From NCBI GenBank assembly GCA_003022565.1, contig PXTN01000013.1:1-33076 (forward strand): a stretch of DNA of 33,076 bases. The letters run 5' to 3'. The stretch is from Bacteroidetes bacterium QS_3_64_15 (GTDB lineage Bacteria; Bacteroidota; Rhodothermia; Rhodothermales; Salinibacteraceae). This document shows, one piece after another, positions 17,599 through 24,425 of this stretch. Position numbers and translations under genes: made by a program. Below the pieces are notes generated by a model. It saw only the letters and a program-made list of their open reading frames with translations. It had not been told where the DNA came from and did not search any database. Position 1 is the first letter of the stretch, and the number at the start of each line of letters is the position of its first letter.

Positions 17599-17812
17599 GA
17601 TGGACGGAAATTTTTTGGTTCGCCTGCGAGTGGTGGAACGCCAGCCCTGCAATCCGGGACGATCCTCGCTTCCCAAATACAGCCAGGAGGCCCGAGCACC
17701 GGGCGAGGACCAACCCTACGATAGGAACCATCCCTCACTTTTGCTACCCCCTTCTTTTAAGAATGCATGCCTTGCACTTCTTTAATTCCGAGATAATAGT
17801 TTCGTAGCACAT
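17599..17812 (-). promoter_or_regulatory. Duplicated 5' leader/promoter region of the third TonB receptor
   Basis: This is the second copy of the leader at 13521-13735. The 45-nt identical block is at 17756-17800, 157 nt before the start codon (156 nt in the other copy). The CCCG/CGGG stem is kept, while the 7-bp stem of the other copy is weakened here by one C-A mismatch and one G-T wobble. Confidence 0.6.
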
Positions 17813-17997
17813 CGTATATCTGTTGATACAAGTTTTTCAAATTTGGCTTTCAGGGACTATCGGGGTTAAAATCTTTTCAACATAGTCGAAGCGCACGCCT
17901 CGGTGAAATTGCCTTGCCGTCCCCTACTCGCTTTCCCTTCCATCGTCTCGAACGCCCACGCTCGCAGCGCCCCCGGCCACATCGCCACGAGGCCCGA

Positions 17998-18759
17998 TCA
18001 GCGGGGACGGACCTGCACGCTGTCGAGCTCGATGCGGGAGACGAGGCGTGCGGCGTCTCGGGCCCACAGGTCGGGGTACTCCTCCATCTGATCTGCGGAG
18101 AGCGTGTCGACCGTGTAGTTCCGATAGTCGGCCACGCGGACGCCGTTGACGCGGCGGACGTTGTAGGCTTCCCGGAAGCGGGTGCCGGGCTCCTCATCGG
18201 GCCCCTGGCCGAAGGCGTAGGCCAGATAGCCCATGGCGTACGTGTCCGTGCGGAACCAGTACATGAAGACGTCCTCCCAATCTTTGCCGCCCCCCTCCTG
18301 GCGAAAGGTCACCTTCACGCGGTGGTACGGCACGCCGTCGATCGTGTCGCGGCCGCTGTAGGTGGGCTGCACTGCCGAGTCGCCGAGCGGCCCCGGCAAC
18401 AATGCAAAGTAGGTCACCGAGTTGACGGTGGTCTCGACGGCGTCCCGCTCCGACGAGGACAGCGATACGGTATCTCCGTTGACGACCCGGTAGATGCCCT
18501 CGTTTGTGAGCCCCTCCGTCACCGGTCGCCCTAGCGAATCGGTGTAGCTGCGGCGATAGTGAAACGGCCCTCCGTCCTGCCGAACGCTGTAGTCGTCCCC
18601 CCGAAAGTCAAACGTCACGACGGCCTCATCGAGCACGGGGGCCCCGTGGGCCGCGCGGGCACTGTCGATAACGGCCGCCGCGGACGGCGTCGGGTCGGGC
18701 GACTGGCAGCCCCCTGCAAGAAGGAGCACTGTGGCACAGAGGGCAAGGACGGGGCGCAT
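17998..18759 (-). CDS. DUF6503 family lipoprotein
   Basis: 253 residues from the ATG at 18759. An in-frame ATG at 18804 is an alternative, but 18759 directly starts the lipoprotein signal (LALCATVLLLAGGCQSPD, lipid Cys near residue 18). The body matches the DUF6503 family known from Bacteroidota: VIDSARAAHGAPVLDEAVVT, VNSVTYFALLPGPLGDSAVQ, GGGKDWEDVFMYWFRTDTYA, then TRFREAYNVRRVNGVRVADY. The length is normal for the family. Its role is unknown; the fold may resemble lipid-binding LolA/LppX-type shells, but that is a guess. It stands alone on the minus strand, divergent from the SPOR lipoprotein gene across about 250 nt that should hold both promoters. Confidence 0.85.
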   Translation of the reverse strand: MRPVLALCATVLLLAGGCQSPDPTPSAAAVIDSARAAHGAPVLDEAVVTFDFRGDDYSVRQDGGPFHYRRSYTDSLGRPVTEGLTNEGIYRVVNGDTVSLSSSERDAVETTVNSVTYFALLPGPLGDSAVQPTYSGRDTIDGVPYHRVKVTFRQEGGGKDWEDVFMYWFRTDTYAMGYLAYAFGQGPDEEPGTRFREAYNVRRVNGVRVADYRNYTVDTLSADQMEEYPDLWARDAARLVSRIELDSVQVRPR

Positions 18760-19008
18760 GACGCGACGTAAAGGGGGCGATGAGAAGACAGGGCGATCTC
18801 GCATCGGGCCAATCAGTATCGGACCGAGACGGGCGAATTGCAACGAACTCGGCGGGGTCGGAGGCCGCGGGCGAAGAAACAGCAGGATCCGGCGGAACTG
18901 ATGCGCTTTCAAAGGATGCGTTTGACCAGACGACGTGCTTCTCGGGCCGAATGCCCACTGACATCGTTCCCTCGCTCGTTCTCTTTTTGAGCAACCTCTC
19001 TGTGCACG

Positions 19009-19410
19009 GTGACCCATCCGCTCCGCGTCGTTACAGCGATGCTCCTAGGCGCCGTCTTCCTGGGGGGCTGTTCGGGGACCGCTCCGTCCACTGATTCGCC
19101 CGGCGCGGAGTCCAGATCGAGGGTGTACCACGTCCAACTTCAGCTCACCGAAGACAAGGACCGGGCGGAGGCGATTCTGAGCCAGGGGCTGCGGTGGTGG
19201 AACCAGCAGCCGGCCTCGTCGCGCCCCTCCCTCGTGGAGGACGCCCGATCCTCCGACACGGCCGTCAGCATCAAGTGGCAAGCCCCCTTTTACCGAGTCC
19301 GGATTGGCCCGTTCGCGACGGAGCAGCAGGCCGAAACGGTGCTCGAAGAGGCCCGCTCTGCGTTCCCCGACGCCTTCGTGGCTCCTGAACGGGTCGACGC
19401 GCCCTCGTGA
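19009..19410 (+). CDS. SPOR-domain lipoprotein
   Basis: 133 residues from a GTG start at 19009; an internal ATG at residue 11 is possible but would cut the signal peptide. A lipoprotein signal (VVTAMLLGAVFLGGCSG) places the lipid Cys near residue 21. Residues about 38-128 resemble a SPOR domain: VYHVQLQLTEDKDRAEAIL, then FYRVRIGPFATEQQAETVLE and ARSAFPDAFVAPERV. SPOR domains bind denuded peptidoglycan glycan strands, usually at division sites. The protein probably sits in the envelope with its SPOR domain facing the wall. The nitrilase-family gene begins 59 nt downstream on the same strand and may be co-transcribed, though no functional link is evident. Confidence 0.8.
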   Translation: MTHPLRVVTAMLLGAVFLGGCSGTAPSTDSPGAESRSRVYHVQLQLTEDKDRAEAILSQGLRWWNQQPASSRPSLVEDARSSDTAVSIKWQAPFYRVRIGPFATEQQAETVLEEARSAFPDAFVAPERVDAPS

Positions 19411-19469
19411 GGAGATCCGTGTTGAGCGACCGTTCCCCGATCGTCCTTTCGGTACGCTTACCCCCCATC

Positions 19470-20309
19470 ATGAACATCGCGCTTGCCCAGCAGGCTGTGC
19501 CCCCCAATCACGAGTCGGCCCTCCAGCGGGGGATTCAGGCCGTCCGCACCGCGGCCAACCGGGGTGCAGACCTCGTCGTCTTTCCGGAACTCTCGTTCAC
19601 GCCCTTCTACCCACAGGTGCCGGCCGACGAGCGCGCCGAATCCCTCTCGGATCTCGCAGAGCCCGTACCGGGCCCCATGACCGAAGCGCTGAGGACAGTC
19701 GCGCGCGAGTGCGGGGTGGTCGTGGTGTGCAACCTCTACGAACGCGATGGGGATCGCTTCTTCGACACCTCGCCCGTGATCGACGCGGACGGAACGCTGC
19801 TCGGCGTCACGCGCATGATGCACATTACGCAGTACACTCACTTCTGGGAGCAGGACTACTACCATCCGGGCGACACCGAGGCCCCCGTGTACGACACCGC
19901 CGCCGGACGCCTCGGCGTGGCGATCTGCTACGACCGCCACTACCCCGAATACCTGCGCGCGCTGGCCCTGCAGGACGCCGAGATCGTGGCCGTGCCCCAG
20001 GCCGGGACGGCCGGCGAGTGGCCTGAGGGAATGTACGAGGCGGAGCTCCGCGTGGCAGCCCTCCAGCACGGCTTCTTCACGGTCCTCGCGAACCGGGTAG
20101 GCCGGGAGGAAGACATGCACTTCGCGGGCCGCTCGTTCGTGACAGACCCGTTCGGCGAGGTCGTGGCCCAAGCTCCAGGGGATGAAGAGGCGACCCTACA
20201 CGCGACGGTCGACCTCGACCGACGAGACGAGGCCCCCGCCCGCCAGCTGTTCCTTCACCATCGCCGCCCCGACCAGTACGAGAAGGGAGCCGTGGCGCTC
20301 GAAGACTAA
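19470..20309 (+). CDS. Carbon-nitrogen hydrolase (nitrilase superfamily), N-carbamoylputrescine amidase-like
   Basis: 279 residues from the ATG at 19470; upstream in-frame starts would add an unrelated leader. The nitrilase fold is clear: LVVFPELSF (Glu40), GVAICYDRHYPEYLRAL (nucleophile Cys153), GMYEAELRVAALQHGFFTVL and a C-terminal GEVVAQAPGDEEATLHATVD. Family members hydrolyse amides, nitriles or carbamoyl groups in the cytoplasm with a Glu-Lys-Cys triad. Here the segment where GKYRKMHI is usual reads GVTRMMHI, so Met116 occupies the catalytic Lys position. The following WEQDYYHPGD matches the family, so the alignment is secure by eye. The enzyme may be altered, inactive, or of a subfamily with a different triad. 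No agmatine deiminase gene lies nearby to support a polyamine role. Confidence 0.85.
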   Translation: MNIALAQQAVPPNHESALQRGIQAVRTAANRGADLVVFPELSFTPFYPQVPADERAESLSDLAEPVPGPMTEALRTVARECGVVVVCNLYERDGDRFFDTSPVIDADGTLLGVTRMMHITQYTHFWEQDYYHPGDTEAPVYDTAAGRLGVAICYDRHYPEYLRALALQDAEIVAVPQAGTAGEWPEGMYEAELRVAALQHGFFTVLANRVGREEDMHFAGRSFVTDPFGEVVAQAPGDEEATLHATVDLDRRDEAPARQLFLHHRRPDQYEKGAVALED

Positions 20310-20415
20310 AGGGGGAGCGCGGAATCAAAGCCCTTTTCCGGAGGTACGGAAGGAGTGCGAAATTAACCAATCGGACCACTGTTTGGATGTCCCCTCGCCA
20401 AACGCGATCCGGACG

Positions 20416-20874
20416 CTACGACAGCCCCATCCGTCGGAAGAACATGAGGACGAGGGTCGCCAGCCAGAGGAGGTGTCCGGCGCCGGTGCCGGTCGCCAAC
20501 CGAGTCGCCGGGTCGCGAGCCTCGTCCGCGTCGGTGCTCAGCGTTCCTTTGAGGGTCGACCAGCTCGCGCGGATGACAAAAAACTGATCGAGCACCAGGA
20601 GCAGGATCAGAGTAATACTCGTGTGGTAGGGCCATCCGTAGACCTCGAATCCTCCTCCGGCAAACAGGGCAATGAGGCCGAATACGAGCGTCAGTACGGC
20701 GAAAATGTTCATCAAGAAGACGGATCGGTCCGTAAACGTTGCCAACGGACCGTCCGGCGCACCCGTCTCTACGACGGACCGGGCCTGTCGGGGGAGCAGC
20801 AGCCCCAGGCCGAACCAGGCGGAGGCCGTAATCACGTGAAGAATGACGAACAGCCACTTCAGGAAAAACAGCAT
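20416..20874 (-). CDS. Four-helix integral membrane protein, DUF2269/CopD-like
   Basis: 152 residues from the ATG at 20874; upstream in-frame codons are charged and do not look like part of the protein. Four hydrophobic segments are visible at about 2-24 (FFLKWLFVILHVITASAWFG), 52-70 (VFLMNIFAVLTLVFGLIALF), 80-98 (HTSITLILLLVLDQFFVI) and 132-148 (AGHLLWLATLVLMFF). The first helix with its HVITASAWFG motif recalls small membrane proteins of the DUF2269/CopD type, but I am not sure of the family. No catalytic residues are apparent. It is convergent with the nitrilase-type gene and divergent from the DUF2905 gene. Confidence 0.7.
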   Translation of the reverse strand: MLFFLKWLFVILHVITASAWFGLGLLLPRQARSVVETGAPDGPLATFTDRSVFLMNIFAVLTLVFGLIALFAGGGFEVYGWPYHTSITLILLLVLDQFFVIRASWSTLKGTLSTDADEARDPATRLATGTGAGHLLWLATLVLMFFRRMGLS

Positions 20875-21008
20875 AAGAGGCGAGAGAGTAATCAGAGGCA
20901 GGAGTCGGAGACGGGTGTCGCTTCTCAATGTGAATGATGGAGCGTTGAACGTCGAACGAAGAACCCCCAAATCTTGCCGTTCTTTCCTCGGTTCAAGTTC
21001 CCGCAACG

Positions 21009-21236
21009 ATGAATGCAACGGATCTCGGACGTTTGCTGCTCTACATGGGCCTCGGGCTCGCCGTTCTGGGAGGCCTCGTCGTCCTGCTCGGTCGGGTCGT
21101 AGACCTTGGCAACCTTCCCGGAGATCTTCTCTACGAAGGGGACAACGTCCGGGTCTACGTGCCGATTGCGACCATGATCGTGCTGAGCGTGGTGCTCACC
21201 CTGCTCCTGAATCTCGTCCTCCGACTGTTTCGGTGA
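21009..21236 (+). CDS. DUF2905 family small membrane protein
   Basis: 75 residues with two transmembrane helices, at about 6-28 (LGRLLLYMGLGLAVLGGLVV) and 50-73 (VPIATMIVLSVVLTLLLNLV). The linker contains the family signature LGNLPGDLLYEGDNVRVYVP. DUF2905 proteins are short inner-membrane proteins of unknown function found across many bacteria, usually about 65-80 residues, so this one is complete. It is divergent from the membrane protein at 20416-20874, with about 135 nt between their start codons. The next plus-strand gene begins 164 nt later. Confidence 0.88.
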   Translation: MNATDLGRLLLYMGLGLAVLGGLVVLLGRVVDLGNLPGDLLYEGDNVRVYVPIATMIVLSVVLTLLLNLVLRLFR

Positions 21237-21400
21237 GATCGGGATCCGGACCTCGACACATTTCTCGAAACGAAAATTCTTTGGGTCCGGCTGGGGATCT
21301 TCTTCCTTCATTGCAGATTGCAAGCCCGGCCAGTAGTGAGGAAGTTTGGGCCAACCAGAACGAAACTGCGCTATCGTCACTCACTTGTTTTTTCTAGTCC

Positions 21401-23245
21401 ATGTCGCCTCTGCTTCCTTCGAAGCTGTCCCGCCCCCTTGGAGGGCTCGTCGTCCTCTGCCTGCTCGGCATGGGAATGGGGCTCGGGGTCCCGCCGGCCC
21501 TAGGCCAGACGTCCGTCACGGGGAACAAGGTCGAGTGCACGGAAGGCACCGCGGGCCAGTACCCGTGCGAGAACGTCGATCTGCTCTCGTTTCTTTCGAT
21601 CTCGGATCTTGGGGGCGCATCGGGGGTCAAGCTGAATGACGTGTGGGGCTGGACCGACCCTGAGACCGGCACCGAATACGCACTGGTCGGGCGAACCGAC
21701 GCCGTGGCCTTCGTCGACGTGAGCACGCCCACCGACCCGGTGTACATCGGTGAGTTGCCGACCCACTCCGACCCGAGCATATGGCGCGATGTGAAGGTGC
21801 ACGAGAATTATGCCTTCGTGGTGAGCGAAGCCCCCGGCCACGGAATGCAGGTGTTCGACCTGACCCAGCTTCGCGACGTGGAGGCCGACGAGCGTCCGGT
21901 CACCTTCGCCGAGACCGCGCACTACGACGGGGTGGAGTCGGCCCACAATGTGGTGATGAACCGTGAGACCGGATTCGCCTACATCGTCGGCGGCAACGGG
22001 AGCGGCACCACGTGCGGCGGCGGGCTTCACATGGTCAACGTGCAGGCCCCGACCTCCCCAACCTTTGCCGGGTGTTTCGCCGACCCTTCGACCGGGCGGT
22101 CGGGCACCGGCTATACCCATGACGCACAGTGCGTCATCTACGAGGGCCCCGACGCCGACTACCAGGGCCGCGAGGTGTGCTTCAACGCCAACGAGACGGC
22201 CCTCAACATCGCCGACGTGGAGGACAAGAACGACCCGGCGACGATTGCCAACGCGACCTACCCCCAGATCGGATACGTGCATCAGGCCTGGCTCACTGAG
22301 GATCACCGCTTTCTCTACGTCGACGACGAGCTGGACGAGCAGCAGGGCGCCGTAGACCGGACCCGCACGCTCGTCTTCGACGTGACGGATCTGGACAGTC
22401 CGGCGCTCGAAACGAGCTATCTGGGGTCGACTGGGTCGATCGATCACAACCAGTACATCGACGGCAACTATTCATACCAGGCCAACTACACGAGCGGGTT
22501 CCGCCTTCTCAACGTGGCCGAGCCAGGGGCCCCGAAGGAGGTCGCCTTCTTCGACACATTCCCGGACGACAACGACCCGACGTTCGAGGGGGCATGGAGC
22601 AACTACCCCTTCTTCGAGCGCCCCATGGTCCTCGTCAGCAGCATCGGTGAGGGCCTCTTCGTCGTAGAGCCGCGCCTCCCTCCCATCCTATCCTTTGAGA
22701 GCCCTCCAGAGGCTTCGCAGGAGCAGGGGGTTCGCCTTCAGTGGTCCATCTCGGCGACGGCTCAGACCGATCGTATCGAGATAGAACAAAAGCCTCCCGG
22801 GGTTACCGCCTGGCAACTGGTCCGGACGATAGACGGGAAGGACGGCGCCGGCGTTCGGGAGTATGAGTTCCTGGTTGACGAGCCCTCGCCGGGGACCCAC
22901 CAGTTCCGCATCCGACACACCTCGGCGCAGGGAGCGACGCAGACGAGCACCGTTACCACGACCCGCGTTCTCCCCAGCGACCCATACGTCGCAACCGGTC
23001 CCGCCCCCAACCCTGTTCAGAACCAGGCCAACTTCACCATCACGCTTCGTGAGGCCCAGGACCTCCAGGTCGCGCTGTACGACGTGATGGGCCGTCGCGT
23101 GCGTATGCTCCGCGAGGGGGCCGTGGAGGCCGGGGTGGTCCAGCGATTTCAAATTCAGGGCGCTGAGCGGGCCGGCGGTACGTACTTTTTGCGGGTGCAG
23201 GGGGAGTCCGTTCAACTGACGCGCAAGGTCGTCGTCGTGCGGTGA
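21401..23245 (+). CDS. Choice-of-anchor B family protein with T9SS C-terminal sorting domain
   Basis: 614 residues. The signal peptide runs to about residue 36 (LGMGMGLGVPPALGQ). Residues about 50-430 match the choice-of-anchor-B family, a beta-propeller of LVIVD-like repeats: GVKLNDVWGWTDPETGTEYA, VAFVDVSTPTDPVYIGELP, WRDVKVHENYAFVVSEAPGH, then DHNQYIDGNYSYQANYTSGF. Residues about 435-530 form a fibronectin-III-like domain. The last 85 residues are a type IX sorting domain (APNPVQNQANFTITL, VALYDVMGRRVRML, GGTYFLRVQGESVQLTRKVV). I infer a protein exported through the T9SS and attached to the cell surface or released; its ligand is unknown. It opens a run of three co-oriented genes with gaps of 48 and 58 nt. 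Confidence 0.88.
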   Translation: MSPLLPSKLSRPLGGLVVLCLLGMGMGLGVPPALGQTSVTGNKVECTEGTAGQYPCENVDLLSFLSISDLGGASGVKLNDVWGWTDPETGTEYALVGRTDAVAFVDVSTPTDPVYIGELPTHSDPSIWRDVKVHENYAFVVSEAPGHGMQVFDLTQLRDVEADERPVTFAETAHYDGVESAHNVVMNRETGFAYIVGGNGSGTTCGGGLHMVNVQAPTSPTFAGCFADPSTGRSGTGYTHDAQCVIYEGPDADYQGREVCFNANETALNIADVEDKNDPATIANATYPQIGYVHQAWLTEDHRFLYVDDELDEQQGAVDRTRTLVFDVTDLDSPALETSYLGSTGSIDHNQYIDGNYSYQANYTSGFRLLNVAEPGAPKEVAFFDTFPDDNDPTFEGAWSNYPFFERPMVLVSSIGEGLFVVEPRLPPILSFESPPEASQEQGVRLQWSISATAQTDRIEIEQKPPGVTAWQLVRTIDGKDGAGVREYEFLVDEPSPGTHQFRIRHTSAQGATQTSTVTTTRVLPSDPYVATGPAPNPVQNQANFTITLREAQDLQVALYDVMGRRVRMLREGAVEAGVVQRFQIQGAERAGGTYFLRVQGESVQLTRKVVVVR

Positions 23246-23293
23246 AAAGGTGGGCCCCATTCCGTCTCCTCTCCGTCAATCACGTCCACCACG

Positions 23294-24367
23294 ATGAAGT
23301 CCTCGGCGCTGTGGATTAGCGGGCTGCTCTGTCTCGTCGCCCTGATCGGATGTGACAGCGGTGACCCGGAGCCGGCCCCCAACCCGGCAGACGCCGTGTA
23401 CGTGTGCAATCAGGCGGGCGCCACGGTCTCCATCCTCGATCCGGCCTCGACCGAGGTCGTCGAGACGGTCGACCTCACCGAGTATAACTTCTCCGCCGAC
23501 GCCAAGCCCCACCACGTCGTCGTGGAGCCGGACGGATCGGCGTGGTACGTGTCGCTGATCGGAGACAACGTGGTCGCCAAGTTCGACGCTCAGAACGACC
23601 TGGTCGGGACGGTGGACTTTCCGTCGCCGGGCATGCTGTCGCTCCACCCAACCGACGACCTTCTCTACGCCGGGCACACCATGAGCCTGCCCGGGGTTCC
23701 GGCCAACATCGCAGTCATTCAACGCTCGGACATGGCGCCGATCGAGGTGCCCCTCTCGGTTCCCATCGACCGCCCCCACGGGATGAAGGTGAGCCCGACC
23801 GGGGACTACGCGTACGCCAGCAGCCTGTCCGCGAACGAAATTGTCGTCATCGACACCGAGACGCAGACCGTCCAGTCGCCCGTGTCCCTCCCCGGCTCGC
23901 ATCAGTTCTACGTGCAGCTGGACATCACAGCCGACGGCGAGACGGCGTACATCACGGGCGAGCAGGGCAACCAGGTGCACGTTCTCGACCTGCAGGACCC
24001 GACCACCCCCTCGCTCGTGGACAGCATCTCTGTAGACGGGCGGCCCTGGCACCCACAGCTGTCCGACGACGGGTCGACGCTGTACTTCGGCAGCAAGGCT
24101 ACGAACACCGTCACGGCGCTGGCCACGACAAGCTTCAACACCCCGACCGTCCAGGGACCCGGACTCGCCAACCCTCATGGAAGCGCCCTCTCGCCCGACG
24201 GGCAGTTCCTCTACGTCTCAAACGCGAACGCGAACGGGAGCTACGAGTCCTCGTCCGGGGAGGACGTGGGCACGGTGGTCGTCATCGACACGCAGACCCG
24301 TGACATTGAAACGGTCGTCGAGGTGGGGAAGGAGCCGGCGGGCATCAACACGCGCTGGCAACCGTGA
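23294..24367 (+). CDS. YVTN/YncE-type beta-propeller lipoprotein
   Basis: 357 residues from the ATG at 23294. A lipoprotein signal (LWISGLLCLVALIGCDSGD) puts the lipid Cys near residue 20. The rest is a seven-bladed-type propeller with YVTN-like repeats: AVYVCNQAGATVSILDP, GDYAYASSLSANEIVVIDTE, GETAYITGEQGNQVHVLDL, GSTLYFGSKATNTVTAL and GQFLYVSNANANGSYESSSG. Such proteins act as binding scaffolds; no catalytic residues are recognised. It lies 48 nt after the choice-of-anchor-B gene and 58 nt before the FG-GAP protein gene, so all three are probably one transcript. It is the lipid-anchored member between two T9SS-tailed proteins and could be their surface partner (inference). Confidence 0.85.
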   Translation: MKSSALWISGLLCLVALIGCDSGDPEPAPNPADAVYVCNQAGATVSILDPASTEVVETVDLTEYNFSADAKPHHVVVEPDGSAWYVSLIGDNVVAKFDAQNDLVGTVDFPSPGMLSLHPTDDLLYAGHTMSLPGVPANIAVIQRSDMAPIEVPLSVPIDRPHGMKVSPTGDYAYASSLSANEIVVIDTETQTVQSPVSLPGSHQFYVQLDITADGETAYITGEQGNQVHVLDLQDPTTPSLVDSISVDGRPWHPQLSDDGSTLYFGSKATNTVTALATTSFNTPTVQGPGLANPHGSALSPDGQFLYVSNANANGSYESSSGEDVGTVVVIDTQTRDIETVVEVGKEPAGINTRWQP

Positions 24368-24368
24368 G

Positions 24369-24404
24369 GGCGTGTGGGCGTCGAGGCGTATGGGCGTTCA
24401 GGCG
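24369..24404 (+). repeat. GGCGT-rich short tandem repeat
   Basis: Two 16-nt units (24369-24384, 24385-24400; 13 of 16 bases equal), each of the form GGCGTRTGGGCGTYNA, are followed by a partial GGCG. The repeat starts 2 nt after the upstream stop codon. It recalls the phrase used in the stem after glgC (28220-28246). Confidence 0.7.
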
Positions 24405-24425
24405 CACTCAATTTCCTTCTTGCCG

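Noticed and set aside
20308-20336. Terminator between the convergent genes at 20309 and 20416
   Set aside because: Only a 6-bp AAAGGG/CCCTTT pairing with a 17-nt loop is visible, too weak to support.
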